Source of the DNA: Acidobacteriaceae bacterium KBS 83
GTDB taxonomy: Bacteria > Acidobacteriota > Terriglobia > Terriglobales > Acidobacteriaceae
Assembly (NCBI GenBank): GCA_000381585.1
Contig: KB906735.1
Location: forward strand, 356,836 to 420,835
DNA length: 64,000 bases
Reading direction: 5' to 3'
The position numbers and the translations under genes were made by a program. This document shows, in pieces, positions 41,940-51,472 of this stretch. Numbering within the stretch: the stretch's first letter is position 1; each line of letters begins with the position of its first letter. The notes under the pieces are model-generated. The model was given only the letters and a program-made list of their open reading frames with translations. It did not search any database and had not been told where the DNA came from.

Positions 41940-42306
41940 GGATACTTACCTACAGGCCGGGCTGGATGCTCTAGGGGACAGCACCCGCATGGCTATTTTC
42001 CAACGGCTGGCGCACGGTCCCATGGCGGTGCATGAGCTCGCAGCACTGGTTCCAGTGAGCCGTCCGGCGGTCTCGCAGCATTTGCGGGTGCTCAAGGACG
42101 CTGGACTGATTCGCGACAGCAAAGAGGGAACCCGCCGTGTGTATGAGCTGGACGCTGCGGGCATTGCACGGCTGCGGGCACACTTTGACCAGGTGTGGGA
42201 CAAGGCGCTGAGCGCGTTTCAAAGCTCGGCAGAGAAGGCAACACCTCAGAACGATAAGGCAGGAGAGAAAGATGACAAGAGACGGCAAAAGCGGCGTCAT
42301 TCGTAA
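41938..42306 (+). CDS. ArsR-family transcriptional repressor
   Basis: 122 residues from a GTG at 41938 without any Shine-Dalgarno. Winged helix: ALGDSTRMAIFQRLAHGPMAVHELAALVPVSRPAVSQHLRVLKDAGLIRDSKEGTRRVYELD. The C-terminus is Lys/Arg-rich. This subgroup is typically encoded beside SRPBCC (AHSA1-like) proteins, as here, and it lacks cysteines. It probably represses its own three-gene operon through the palindrome over its start. Confidence 0.9.
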   Translation: MDTYLQAGLDALGDSTRMAIFQRLAHGPMAVHELAALVPVSRPAVSQHLRVLKDAGLIRDSKEGTRRVYELDAAGIARLRAHFDQVWDKALSAFQSSAEKATPQNDKAGEKDDKRRQKRRHS

Positions 42307-42763
42307 GAGTGTGTGGGTGCAGACTCCGATCGAGCGGGCCTTCTCAGTGTTCGTGGAGCAGATGGAGACGTGGTGGCCGCCCGAACACCACATCGGCGCA
42401 AAGCCCTTCGCATCGATTTTCGTAGAACCGCGCGCGGGCGGCCGCTGGTATGAGCGCGCCGCGGATGGGGAGACATGTGACTGGGGACGCGTGCTGGTTT
42501 GGGAGCCGCCACACCGGGTCACGTTCTCGTGGCATCTCGGGGTGGACTGGAAGTTCGATCCGAACCTGGAGCGGGCGAGCGAGGTGGCGTTGCGGTTTAC
42601 GGCGGACGGGCCATCAGCAACGTTGGTGGAACTGGAGCACAGCAAGATCGAACGGCATGGCGAGGGCTATGAGCAGCTTCGCGAGCTGATGGATGGGCCA
42701 GAGGCGTGGGCGCGCACGCTGCGGGAGTACGCGGTGGCGGCAAATGCGGGGGTGAGTGCATGA
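42272..42763 (+). CDS. SRPBCC (AHSA1-like) domain protein
   Basis: 163 residues, start at ATG 42272 (GGAGAG upstream) inside the last 35 bases of the arsR gene. The START/AHSA1 fold is seen as VWVQTPIERAFSVFVEQMETWWP, GGRWYERAADGETCDWGRVLVWEPPHRVTFSWH and a C-terminal long helix. Such proteins bind small hydrophobic ligands; the role with ArsR is unknown. It is followed by the next gene with a 4-base overlap (ATGA). Confidence 0.85.
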   Translation: MTRDGKSGVIRKSVWVQTPIERAFSVFVEQMETWWPPEHHIGAKPFASIFVEPRAGGRWYERAADGETCDWGRVLVWEPPHRVTFSWHLGVDWKFDPNLERASEVALRFTADGPSATLVELEHSKIERHGEGYEQLRELMDGPEAWARTLREYAVAANAGVSA

Positions 42764-43188
42764 AACCGGTTCTTTATCTACGCGCTGCTTCCCTGCTGAC
42801 ACTTTTACATGCCGTGCTGCATACCATTGGCGGCGTCTACAGCAAGCCAGATCCGGGGCCCCAGCAGGCAGCTGTGGCGGCGATGAAGGCTAACGAATTT
42901 CCGTTGATGGGGGCGACTCGTAGTTACTGGAGCTTTCACATGGGACTTGGGCTGGCGGTGACGATCCTGCTGACTATCGCGGCGGTGGTGTTATGGCAGC
43001 TCGGCACGCTTGCGAAGAAGGAGTCGTACCGGCTGCGGCCGATCTATTGGGCGTTTCTGGTGGGCTTTGTCGCGATGGCGGTTGACTCCTATGCCTATTT
43101 CTTTCCGCCGCCGGTAATTACGGAGCTGATCATCGCTGCCTGTCTTGCGATGGCAATTTTCACCTCGCGACATTCGGCTGTCGGGTAG
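42760..43188 (+). CDS. Small membrane protein in the arsR-SRPBCC operon
   Basis: 142 residues from the ATG at 42760, sharing ATGA with the upstream stop. Four hydrophobic segments (about 5-25, 60-85, 100-117 and 120-138). The block LHTIGGVYSKPDPGP lies between the first two. No catalytic motif. Its place as the last of three overlapping genes (arsR, SRPBCC, this) suggests a common control. Confidence 0.75.
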   Translation: MKPVLYLRAASLLTLLHAVLHTIGGVYSKPDPGPQQAAVAAMKANEFPLMGATRSYWSFHMGLGLAVTILLTIAAVVLWQLGTLAKKESYRLRPIYWAFLVGFVAMAVDSYAYFFPPPVITELIIAACLAMAIFTSRHSAVG

Positions 43189-43227
43189 AGGCGGCGCGGG
43201 GACGCAGGCGCATTTATCCTAGGGAGA

Positions 43228-44391
43228 ATGCGTTGTTTCTTTGTCTGTGTTCTTGGATTTGGGCTGATGGCTGCGTGCTTTCCCCGGCTGGCACCCGCGC
43301 AGCTCACTCCCGCCTCCAAAGGTTCGGCGAGCACGGTGTGGAATCCGTGGGAGACCGAGCACAGCGGCACCGATCAGCCTCTGCGAGGGATCCATGCCGT
43401 GGGCAATGGGGTGGCGTGGGCGAGTGGGGCTCGGGGGACGGTGCTGCGGACCGAAGATTCAGGCTATGTATGGCAGCGATGTGCGATGCCGGAGGGTGCG
43501 CGGAAGCTGGATCTTCGGAGCATCTGGGCGTGGGACGCGCAGCGTGCGATCGTGATGTCGTCCGGGCCCGGGGAGCAGAGCCGACTCTATAAGACCACGG
43601 ATGGCTGCGCGCACTGGACAGCGCTCGGGACGAACAAAGACGCTGCCGGGTTCTGGGACGGGCTGATGTTCTCCGACGACAGGAACGGCTACCTGCTCGG
43701 CGATCCGGTGAATGGGCATTTCACCCTGCTGCGGACTAGTGACGGAGGAGTGCACTGGAAGTCTTTGACGAGCAAAGACTTGGACCTGGACGGGCAGAAA
43801 CTGGGAGCATTTGCGGCGAGCAACCAGTCGCTTGCGTCGATCGGCCCGGTGCTAGGCGAGATATGGGCCCCCTGGTTTGGCACCAGCGGCATGAGCGGGG
43901 GACAGTACCCCTACGTCTATTCGGGGGGACTGGACTGCGGAATGACCATGGCGCACAACAATCCGGCGCGCTGCCTGGAGCGGTACTGGACCTTTCAAAA
44001 GGATGAGGTACCGATGGCGGGGTCGAGTGAGTCACAAGGAATTTTTGCGCTCGGAGTACGGAAGGACCAGAGCGGCGCCCTGCACGCGGTAGCGGTCGGA
44101 GGCGACTACTCTGCTCCGGACAAGAACGATGGTACGGCGGCCTGGCGGAACCCGAAAAGCGGGAAATGGACAGCTGCGACGAAGATGCCGCATGGGTACA
44201 GGTCAAGCGTGGCATGGGACGCCGCGGACAATGCCTGGATAGCGGTAGGGCTGAATGGAACAGACGTCTCGTATGATGACGGGCAGAGCTGGTCCGCGAT
44301 AGGCAATGATGGCTACAACGCCATCAGCCTCCCTTGGGTTGTTGGCCCTCAGGGGCGCATTGCAAAGCTGACAAGTCTGAAAGGAAAGTAG
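43228..44391 (+). CDS. Secreted YCF48/BNR-repeat beta-propeller-like protein
   Basis: 387 residues with a signal peptide (to about residue 24, APAQ). Repeats of the sialidase/YCF48 type are visible: GNGVAWASGARGTVLRTEDSGYVWQRC, LDLRSIWAWDAQRAIVMSSGPGEQSRLYKTTDGCAHW, and FTLLRTSDGGVHWKSLT. An insertion around GMSGGQYPYVYSGGLDCGMTMAHNNPARCLERYW brings extra cysteines. YCF48-like proteins act in assembly or binding in the periplasm; here no partner is identified. It precedes pilC by 15 bases on the same strand, so it may be the first gene of the pilus operon. Confidence 0.75.
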   Translation: MRCFFVCVLGFGLMAACFPRLAPAQLTPASKGSASTVWNPWETEHSGTDQPLRGIHAVGNGVAWASGARGTVLRTEDSGYVWQRCAMPEGARKLDLRSIWAWDAQRAIVMSSGPGEQSRLYKTTDGCAHWTALGTNKDAAGFWDGLMFSDDRNGYLLGDPVNGHFTLLRTSDGGVHWKSLTSKDLDLDGQKLGAFAASNQSLASIGPVLGEIWAPWFGTSGMSGGQYPYVYSGGLDCGMTMAHNNPARCLERYWTFQKDEVPMAGSSESQGIFALGVRKDQSGALHAVAVGGDYSAPDKNDGTAAWRNPKSGKWTAATKMPHGYRSSVAWDAADNAWIAVGLNGTDVSYDDGQSWSAIGNDGYNAISLPWVVGPQGRIAKLTSLKGK

Positions 44392-44406
44392 CCGTAAGGC
44401 ACGCGC

Positions 44407-45606
44407 ATGGCAGAGTTTGTAATTCGACTGGCCGATGAGCGCGGCCGCCTGCAGGAGCAGGTGCAGACCGCGGCGAGCGCGGAAGAGCTGCGCACGCGCT
44501 TCACGCAGGCTGGGTACTACGTGTATTCGGTGAAGGCGCGGGGGCTGCGGGCGCGCCAGAAGCGAATCAAGCTAGAGGGCTTTCTGATCTTTAACCAGCA
44601 GTTTCTGACACTGATCCGCGCCGGTGTGCCGATTCTGCCGGCGCTGGAGATGCTGACGAAGAGTCAGAAGAATCAGGCCTTCCAGGCGCAACTGGAAGGT
44701 GTGACGCAGCGGATCCGCACCGGGCAGTCGCCATCCGAGGCGTTCGAGGCGCAGGGGGGCTTTCCGCCGATCTACACCACGACATTGCTGGCGGGCGAGC
44801 GCAGCGGCCACCTGGAAGATGTGCTGGCGCGGTTCCTGAATTTTCAGCGGATCTCGTTGACCTTTCGCAAGAAGCTGCAGGCCTCCATGTTCTATCCGGC
44901 GCTTCTGGTGATCATGGTTGTCTCGATGTTCATCTTCCTGATCACTTTTGTGGTGCCGCGTTTCGGGCAACTGTATGACCAGATTGGCGGAAAGCTGCCC
45001 CCACTGACCTTATTCATGTTGGCGCTGGGCAAGAACTTCCAAGCCTACATCTTGTATGCGATTCCGGTGCTTGCGCTGCTTGCGTATGGTGTATGGCGGT
45101 GGAGCCGGACGGAAAGCGGCGGGAACCGCATCGACAGCGTACGGCTGAAGATGCCCATATTCGGCAATATCTGGGTGAAGTACCAGGTGGCGCAGTTTGC
45201 CCGGACGCTTTCGACGCTGCTCGAAGGCGGCATGCCGCCGGTGCCATCGCTCGAAACGGCGGCACGATCGATTTCGAGCCGGATTCTGGCGAAGGCGGTA
45301 CGGACCTCGGTGGTGAGTGTGCGGGAAGGCAAGGCGCTGTCGCTCGCGCTGACCAGGACGAAGGTGTTTCCGGAGCTGGCGACATCGATGATTGAAGTTG
45401 GCGAGTCGACGGGCGCGCTGCCGCAGATGCTGAACTCCGTAGCGGAGTTTTTTGAAGAGGATGTGCAAACGGCGTTGACGGCTGCCCTGTCGCTGATTGA
45501 GCCGATCATTCTGGTGGTCATGGGTGTGGTCGTGGTGACGATCATGATTGCGCTGTATCTGCCAATTTTTTCACTGGGGCAGACGAGCACGATGGGGGGC
45601 AGATGA
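44407..45606 (+). CDS. pilC: PilC/GspF inner-membrane platform protein
   Basis: 399 residues. The type II secretion F family has two T2SSF domains (about 60-185 and 265-390) and three membrane spans (about 170-195, 215-235, 365-390). Diagnostic pieces: FLIFNQQFLTLIRAGVPILPALEML, YPALLVIMVVSMFIFLITFVVPRFGQLYDQIGGKLPPLT, FARTLSTLLEGGMPPVPSLE and ALSLIEPIILVVMGVVVVTIMIALYLPIF. It couples the PilB ATPase to pilus or pseudopilus growth. It opens a compact seven-gene cluster. Confidence 0.95.
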   Translation: MAEFVIRLADERGRLQEQVQTAASAEELRTRFTQAGYYVYSVKARGLRARQKRIKLEGFLIFNQQFLTLIRAGVPILPALEMLTKSQKNQAFQAQLEGVTQRIRTGQSPSEAFEAQGGFPPIYTTTLLAGERSGHLEDVLARFLNFQRISLTFRKKLQASMFYPALLVIMVVSMFIFLITFVVPRFGQLYDQIGGKLPPLTLFMLALGKNFQAYILYAIPVLALLAYGVWRWSRTESGGNRIDSVRLKMPIFGNIWVKYQVAQFARTLSTLLEGGMPPVPSLETAARSISSRILAKAVRTSVVSVREGKALSLALTRTKVFPELATSMIEVGESTGALPQMLNSVAEFFEEDVQTALTAALSLIEPIILVVMGVVVVTIMIALYLPIFSLGQTSTMGGR

Positions 45607-45651
45607 TCATGCTTCAGCCCGCCCGTCTAACGAGAGAAGGAGTACCCCTGC

Positions 45652-47286
<1,635 letters not shown>

Positions 47287-47295
47287 CGAGCACGA

Positions 47296-48261
47296 ATGAG
47301 CATTGTCCGTCGTATCTTTCCTTCCGACACCGACGCGCTACGACCGCGCCTGGCATGCGAAATCACGCCTGGCGGAGTGCTGGGGGCGCGTCCCGGCTCC
47401 GTGGCCGAGGCGGGCGAGGCGCAGGATGTCGTGACGCAGTTTGTGCCGCTGCGACTGGGCGTACTGGTGCCGGGACTGAAGGTGCCGGCGATGACCGACC
47501 GGGCGGCGGTCTCCTCCGCGATCGGGCAGGCACTGGAGCCAATTGCAGAGCGGGCCAAGAAAGTCACCGTGATTGTGCCGGATGCGTCGGTGCGGGTGCT
47601 TCTATTGGATTTTGACACGCTGCCGGTGAAGACAGCGGACGTGCTGCCCATCCTGCGCTTCCGGCTGCGCAAACTGGTGCACTTCGATGTGGACGACGCG
47701 GCGCTCTCCTGGCAGGTGCTGCCGAAGAATGGCGATGAGACGATGGTGCGCACCGTGGTGGCAGTGATGCCGGCGGCCGTGCGCGCGGAATATGAAGATG
47801 CAGTGCGCGAAGCGGGCTATGAGCCTGGCGCAGTGCTCTCCAGCTCTCTCGCAGCGCTGGCAGCAGTGCCGGGCGAAGATCCGGCATTGCTGGTGAACCG
47901 CAACGCCACCTGTATTACGACGGCCATTGTGCGGGGACCGCAGTTGCTGCTGTTCCGCACGATCGACCTGGGCGAGGGCGGCGCAAACGTGACCGACATG
48001 GAAACCGGCGAAACGCAGACGGTAGCAGAGTTGCAGCAGACAGTCTCGGTGGCAATGGCCTATTACGAGGACACGCTGGGGTCGACAGCGCATACTATTT
48101 ATTCGGTTGGGCCGGGAGGCGCGAGCGAACTGGACCGGCTGCTCGCGCTGCCTGGAATACGGGTGCGTGATCTAATTCCATCGCGGGAGAGCAATGACTC
48201 CGCGGCGGCAAGCCCGATCAACGGAATGCTGGCCCCGGTCGTGGGAGCGCTCGCCAGCTAA
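47296..48261 (+). CDS. pilM: PilM-like actin-fold pilus assembly protein
   Basis: 321 residues. PilM is a cytoplasmic actin-like protein that binds the N-terminus of PilN. The sequence shows ACEITPGGVLGARPG (first nucleotide-binding loop region), VTVIVPDASVRVLLLDFDTLP, and later FRTIDLGEGGANVTDMETGETQTVAELQQTVSVAMAYYED. It is more divergent than proteobacterial PilM but in the expected place, ahead of pilN and pilO. No ATP-binding hallmark is fully preserved by eye. Confidence 0.8.
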   Translation: MSIVRRIFPSDTDALRPRLACEITPGGVLGARPGSVAEAGEAQDVVTQFVPLRLGVLVPGLKVPAMTDRAAVSSAIGQALEPIAERAKKVTVIVPDASVRVLLLDFDTLPVKTADVLPILRFRLRKLVHFDVDDAALSWQVLPKNGDETMVRTVVAVMPAAVRAEYEDAVREAGYEPGAVLSSSLAALAAVPGEDPALLVNRNATCITTAIVRGPQLLLFRTIDLGEGGANVTDMETGETQTVAELQQTVSVAMAYYEDTLGSTAHTIYSVGPGGASELDRLLALPGIRVRDLIPSRESNDSAAASPINGMLAPVVGALAS

Positions 48262-48264
48262 CTT

Positions 48265-48972
48265 ATGCGCGTCACACTCAATCTCGCATCGCAGCCTTAT
48301 GTAGAGCTTCGCCCGCTATATCAGCGGCTGCGCGTTGTGGCGCTGCTGCTGCTGGTGACCGGGGCGGTACTCTGGTGGGTTGTACGCGCAGAGCAGCAGA
48401 AGGCAGCTGAGGCGCATGCGCGTGCCTCTACGATTGAAACGGCCATCACGCAGACGCGCGACGAGCGGCAGCGGGCAGAGACTTCCATGCGCCAGCCGCA
48501 AAATGCCGCGGTGCTGGCACAGGCGCAGTTCCTGAACAATCTTTTCCTGCACAAGTCGTTCTCATGGACGGCGGTGATGATGGATCTGGAACAGGTCCTG
48601 CCTGCGAACGTGCAGGTGCTGAACATTGACCCCGTCGTGGGAAAGGACGGCAGCGTGACCATCCGGATGCGGGTGGCGGGCCCACGTGAGAAAGCAGTGA
48701 CGCTGGTGCGCAACCTGGAGCACTCGCGCCGGTTCCGCACGCCGCGTATTGTCGGCGAGACGGCGCAAGCGCAGAACCCGAATGGGCGGCCGAATCCGAC
48801 CTTTGAAGCAGCGGGCACGCCGGACGGGGTGAACTTCGATGTGCTGGCTGAGTACAACCCGTTGCAGCCGCGCGAGACGAAACCGGCGGCTGCGGTGAAG
48901 AAAGACATAACCCGTGTTGCCGCAGCCCATCATGGTGCGGCCAAGCCAACACCGGATCAAAAGACGCCATGA
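48265..48972 (+). CDS. pilN: PilN-like inner-membrane protein
   Basis: 235 residues. A short cytoplasmic N-terminus (MRVTLNLASQPYVELRPLYQRLR) is followed by one membrane span (about 24-44) and a periplasmic part that begins with a coiled coil (AEAHARASTIETAITQTRDERQRAETSM) and then a ferredoxin-like domain. A Pro/Lys-rich tail ends the protein. With PilM and PilO it forms the alignment complex. The last four bases (ATGA) overlap the pilO start. Confidence 0.82.
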   Translation: MRVTLNLASQPYVELRPLYQRLRVVALLLLVTGAVLWWVVRAEQQKAAEAHARASTIETAITQTRDERQRAETSMRQPQNAAVLAQAQFLNNLFLHKSFSWTAVMMDLEQVLPANVQVLNIDPVVGKDGSVTIRMRVAGPREKAVTLVRNLEHSRRFRTPRIVGETAQAQNPNGRPNPTFEAAGTPDGVNFDVLAEYNPLQPRETKPAAAVKKDITRVAAAHHGAAKPTPDQKTP

Positions 48973-49589
48973 AACTGACACGTTCCGGAACATTCAACCT
49001 GCTGAACGTACACATTGCCGTAGTGGCGCTGCTGGCGATCGCCAATCTGGTGATGCTGGTGCAATTGGGACTGGCATGGCATACGCTGCGCGAGGACCGT
49101 CCCGAGCAACTGGAACTGAAGCGGTCTGATCTGCGCATGGCCGAACTGCAGGCGAAGCCGCTGCGCAATCTTCCTGAGCGTGTGGCCGATTCGACCAAGG
49201 GCGCAACGCACTTTTACGACGCGCGTGTGCCGGGTGCGGATTCGGCGATTCTTTCGGAACTGGGCGCGCTGGCAACCAAGGCGAACGTGCGGATGAGCCG
49301 CGGGCAGTACTCGTTTGCGCCGGTTCTGCATGACGTAACGGAAGTGCGGATGGATGAGACCGTGAGCGGCGAATACACCGACTTGATGCGTTTCATCAAC
49401 AGCGTCGAGCGGGACAAGATGTTTTTCGTGATCAACGGATTGACGCTTACAGGGCAGCAAGGCGGCCTGGTGAACCTGCGGCTGAAGGTGACAACGTATC
49501 TGCATGGAGCCGACGCGCAGCATCTGCCGGCGACGAATGGCGGCAGTGAAGAGACAACGCCGGACACTGGCCAGAGCGGGGGCGAATAG
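48969..49589 (+). CDS. pilO: PilO-like inner-membrane protein
   Basis: 206 residues. One N-terminal span (about 13-35, LLNVHIAVVALLAIANLVMLVQLGLAW), then a periplasmic domain with DARVPGADSAILSELGALATKANVRMSRGQYS and a C-terminal GGLVNLRLKVTTYLHG strand pair. PilO forms a heterodimer with PilN. The C-terminal 20 residues are Ser/Thr/Gly-rich. Overlaps pilN by four bases and nearly abuts the next gene. Confidence 0.82.
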   Translation: MKLTRSGTFNLLNVHIAVVALLAIANLVMLVQLGLAWHTLREDRPEQLELKRSDLRMAELQAKPLRNLPERVADSTKGATHFYDARVPGADSAILSELGALATKANVRMSRGQYSFAPVLHDVTEVRMDETVSGEYTDLMRFINSVERDKMFFVINGLTLTGQQGGLVNLRLKVTTYLHGADAQHLPATNGGSEETTPDTGQSGGE

Positions 49590-49591
49590 TG

Positions 49592-50263
49592 ATGGCCCTT
49601 CGGATTGGCGCCGAGAGTAAACCGAAGCTGTTTGCCGCCATCGGGCTGGGCGTGATTGTGCTGCTCATTGCAATGGTTCAGATTCCCAAGTTTTTTGGAA
49701 CGTCAGCGCCGGCGCCGGTGCGTGTCGCGCCGCTAGCGAGAACGGCTGCGGGGCCTGCGGGTTCGTCGGACAATGCCTCGGGGAATGCGCCCGGCAGCGC
49801 GTCGACTACTCCGTCCGGGGCGGCGGGAGCCACGGCGTATCCGCATGAGGCGATCCGGCTGGCGAGCTCATCGGCGCTGGACCCGACACTGCATCCGGAG
49901 CTGATGGCGCAGGCTGAGGAGACCACTTACAGCGGCAATGGGCGGAACATTTTCTCGCCGAACTCGGCTGCACCTACGCCCGTCAATATTGAGAAACCTA
50001 AGAGCTTTCGGCCCGGGCCTCCCCCACCGCCGCCAGGCCCGCCACCACCACCGGCGATCGACCTGAAGTTCTATGGCTACTCAGCCATGCAGGGCGGCGG
50101 CAACCGGCAGATCTTCCTGCTGCATGGAGACGATATTTTCCTTGCGCATGAGGGTGACGTGGTGGACCGCCGCTATCGAGTGGTCTCGATCCGGCCCTTC
50201 TCCGTAGAGATCGAAGACATCCCATATCACAACACTCAGAGCTTGCCGCTTTCGCAGAATTAG
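49592..50263 (+). CDS. PilP-like periplasmic component with proline-rich linker
   Basis: 223 residues from ATG 49592 (a GTG just before it is in the same frame). One span near residues 12-30, then an Ala/Gly/Ser-rich linker, and a proline run (GPPPPPPGPPPPP) before a small C-terminal beta domain: DLKFYGYSAMQGGGNRQIFLLHGDDIFLAHEGDVVDRRYRVVSIRPFSVEIEDIPY. This C-terminal domain recalls PilP/GspC homology-region folds that bind the secretin. PilP is usually a lipoprotein; no lipobox is visible here, so GspC-like is an alternative. No secretin gene is in the window. Confidence 0.7.
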   Translation: MALRIGAESKPKLFAAIGLGVIVLLIAMVQIPKFFGTSAPAPVRVAPLARTAAGPAGSSDNASGNAPGSASTTPSGAAGATAYPHEAIRLASSSALDPTLHPELMAQAEETTYSGNGRNIFSPNSAAPTPVNIEKPKSFRPGPPPPPPGPPPPPAIDLKFYGYSAMQGGGNRQIFLLHGDDIFLAHEGDVVDRRYRVVSIRPFSVEIEDIPYHNTQSLPLSQN

Positions 50264-50269
50264 TTACTT

Positions 50270-51376
50270 ATGCTGTTGCAGAGCACCAAACCGGATAGGA
50301 AACAGAGCAACGCCGAAGACGGCTACCTGCTGCTGACCGTGCTGGTGATGGTCTTTCTGTTGCTGCTGGCGCTGTCTGTGGTCGCGCCGAAGGTGGCGAA
50401 GGAGATCCAGCGGGACAAGGAGCAGGAGGCTGTGCAGCGCGGACTGCAGTATCGGCGCGCGATCCAGCTTTACTACAAGAAGTTCGGCGCGTATCCGGGT
50501 GACATTAAGCAGTTGGAAAAAACAAACGAGATCCGTTTTCTGCGTAAGCGCTACAAAGACCCGATCACCGGCCAGGACGACTGGCGACTGATCCACATGG
50601 GCGAGGCCAAGGTGCCTCCGATGGGCTTCTTCGGGCAGCCGCTGCAAGCAGGCATGAGCAGCGTGAGTACTGGCCCGGGTATGGGAATATCAGGGACCCC
50701 GAGCATCTATGCGCCAAGCGGCGATGGAGGTACGTCCGGGACGAACGGCGGCGCGGCGAATGGCTCAGCGAACGGAGCCGCTAGCGGCACGGCAAACAAT
50801 CCCACGAACAGCGGTAGCTCGAGCTTTGGCTTCTCAAACAGTGGTTCGAATAGCGGTCCAAGCGGCATCGGGAGCTCCGGGATTGGTTCGTCAGGAAGCG
50901 GATTTGGATCGAACACCAACACAGGAGCGACGAACCCGGGCGGCATTGGTGGAGCTCCTGTAGGCACAAATGGGCCCGGTGCGAGCAGCAACAGTGGCGG
51001 CACGACATTCGGCAGTGGCGGCCCGATTGTGGGCGTCGGGATTCCGGTGAAGAAGAATTCGTTGCTGGAGTATCACAAGCAGAAGAAGTATTCAGACTGG
51101 GAGTTTGTCTACGATCCGCAGACGGATCTGCTAATGAATGCGGGCGGAATCGCGAACGGCGGGAATGTGAACGGGGCGGATGCAAACGGAAATCCCGCTC
51201 AACCGGGGACGGGATCGGGCAATGGCTCCGGCTTCGGCAACTCCGGACCGAATAGCAACTCCGGATCGGGGTTTGGGAATTTTGGGAATTCGGGATCGCC
51301 GCCGAGCAGCGGACCCGGTTCGAACATGCCGAGCAACGGGCCCGGTTCGAATATGCCAGGCAGTCCTCAGCAGTAG
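50270..51376 (+). CDS. Gly/Ser/Asn-rich pseudopilin-like protein
   Basis: 368 residues, last gene of the pil cluster. After a short charged leader, EDG precedes YLLLTVLVMVFLLLLALSVVAPKVAKEI, a pseudopilin-like membrane helix with a prepilin-peptidase-like Gly but with Thr where Glu5 of the mature pilin is expected. Residues 50-120 resemble the GspG core (QYRRAIQLYYKKFGAYPGDIKQLEKTNEIRFLRKRYKDPITGQDDW). About 100 residues of Gly, Ser, Asn, Thr and Pro follow, then KKNSLLEYHKQKKYSDWEFVYDPQTDLLMNAGG, which looks like the end of the folded domain, and another Gly/Ser/Asn tail. Such repeats could form a flexible loop at the filament tip or surface. Confidence 0.8.
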   Translation: MLLQSTKPDRKQSNAEDGYLLLTVLVMVFLLLLALSVVAPKVAKEIQRDKEQEAVQRGLQYRRAIQLYYKKFGAYPGDIKQLEKTNEIRFLRKRYKDPITGQDDWRLIHMGEAKVPPMGFFGQPLQAGMSSVSTGPGMGISGTPSIYAPSGDGGTSGTNGGAANGSANGAASGTANNPTNSGSSSFGFSNSGSNSGPSGIGSSGIGSSGSGFGSNTNTGATNPGGIGGAPVGTNGPGASSNSGGTTFGSGGPIVGVGIPVKKNSLLEYHKQKKYSDWEFVYDPQTDLLMNAGGIANGGNVNGADANGNPAQPGTGSGNGSGFGNSGPNSNSGSGFGNFGNSGSPPSSGPGSNMPSNGPGSNMPGSPQQ

Positions 51377-51472
51377 CGACTCCGACGCAACCTAGCAGGT
51401 TCTTCGCTACGCTCAGAAGGGCAACTGAGTTAAACGATCCTGACGGATCATCGGTATTGAATCCAAAACAAT

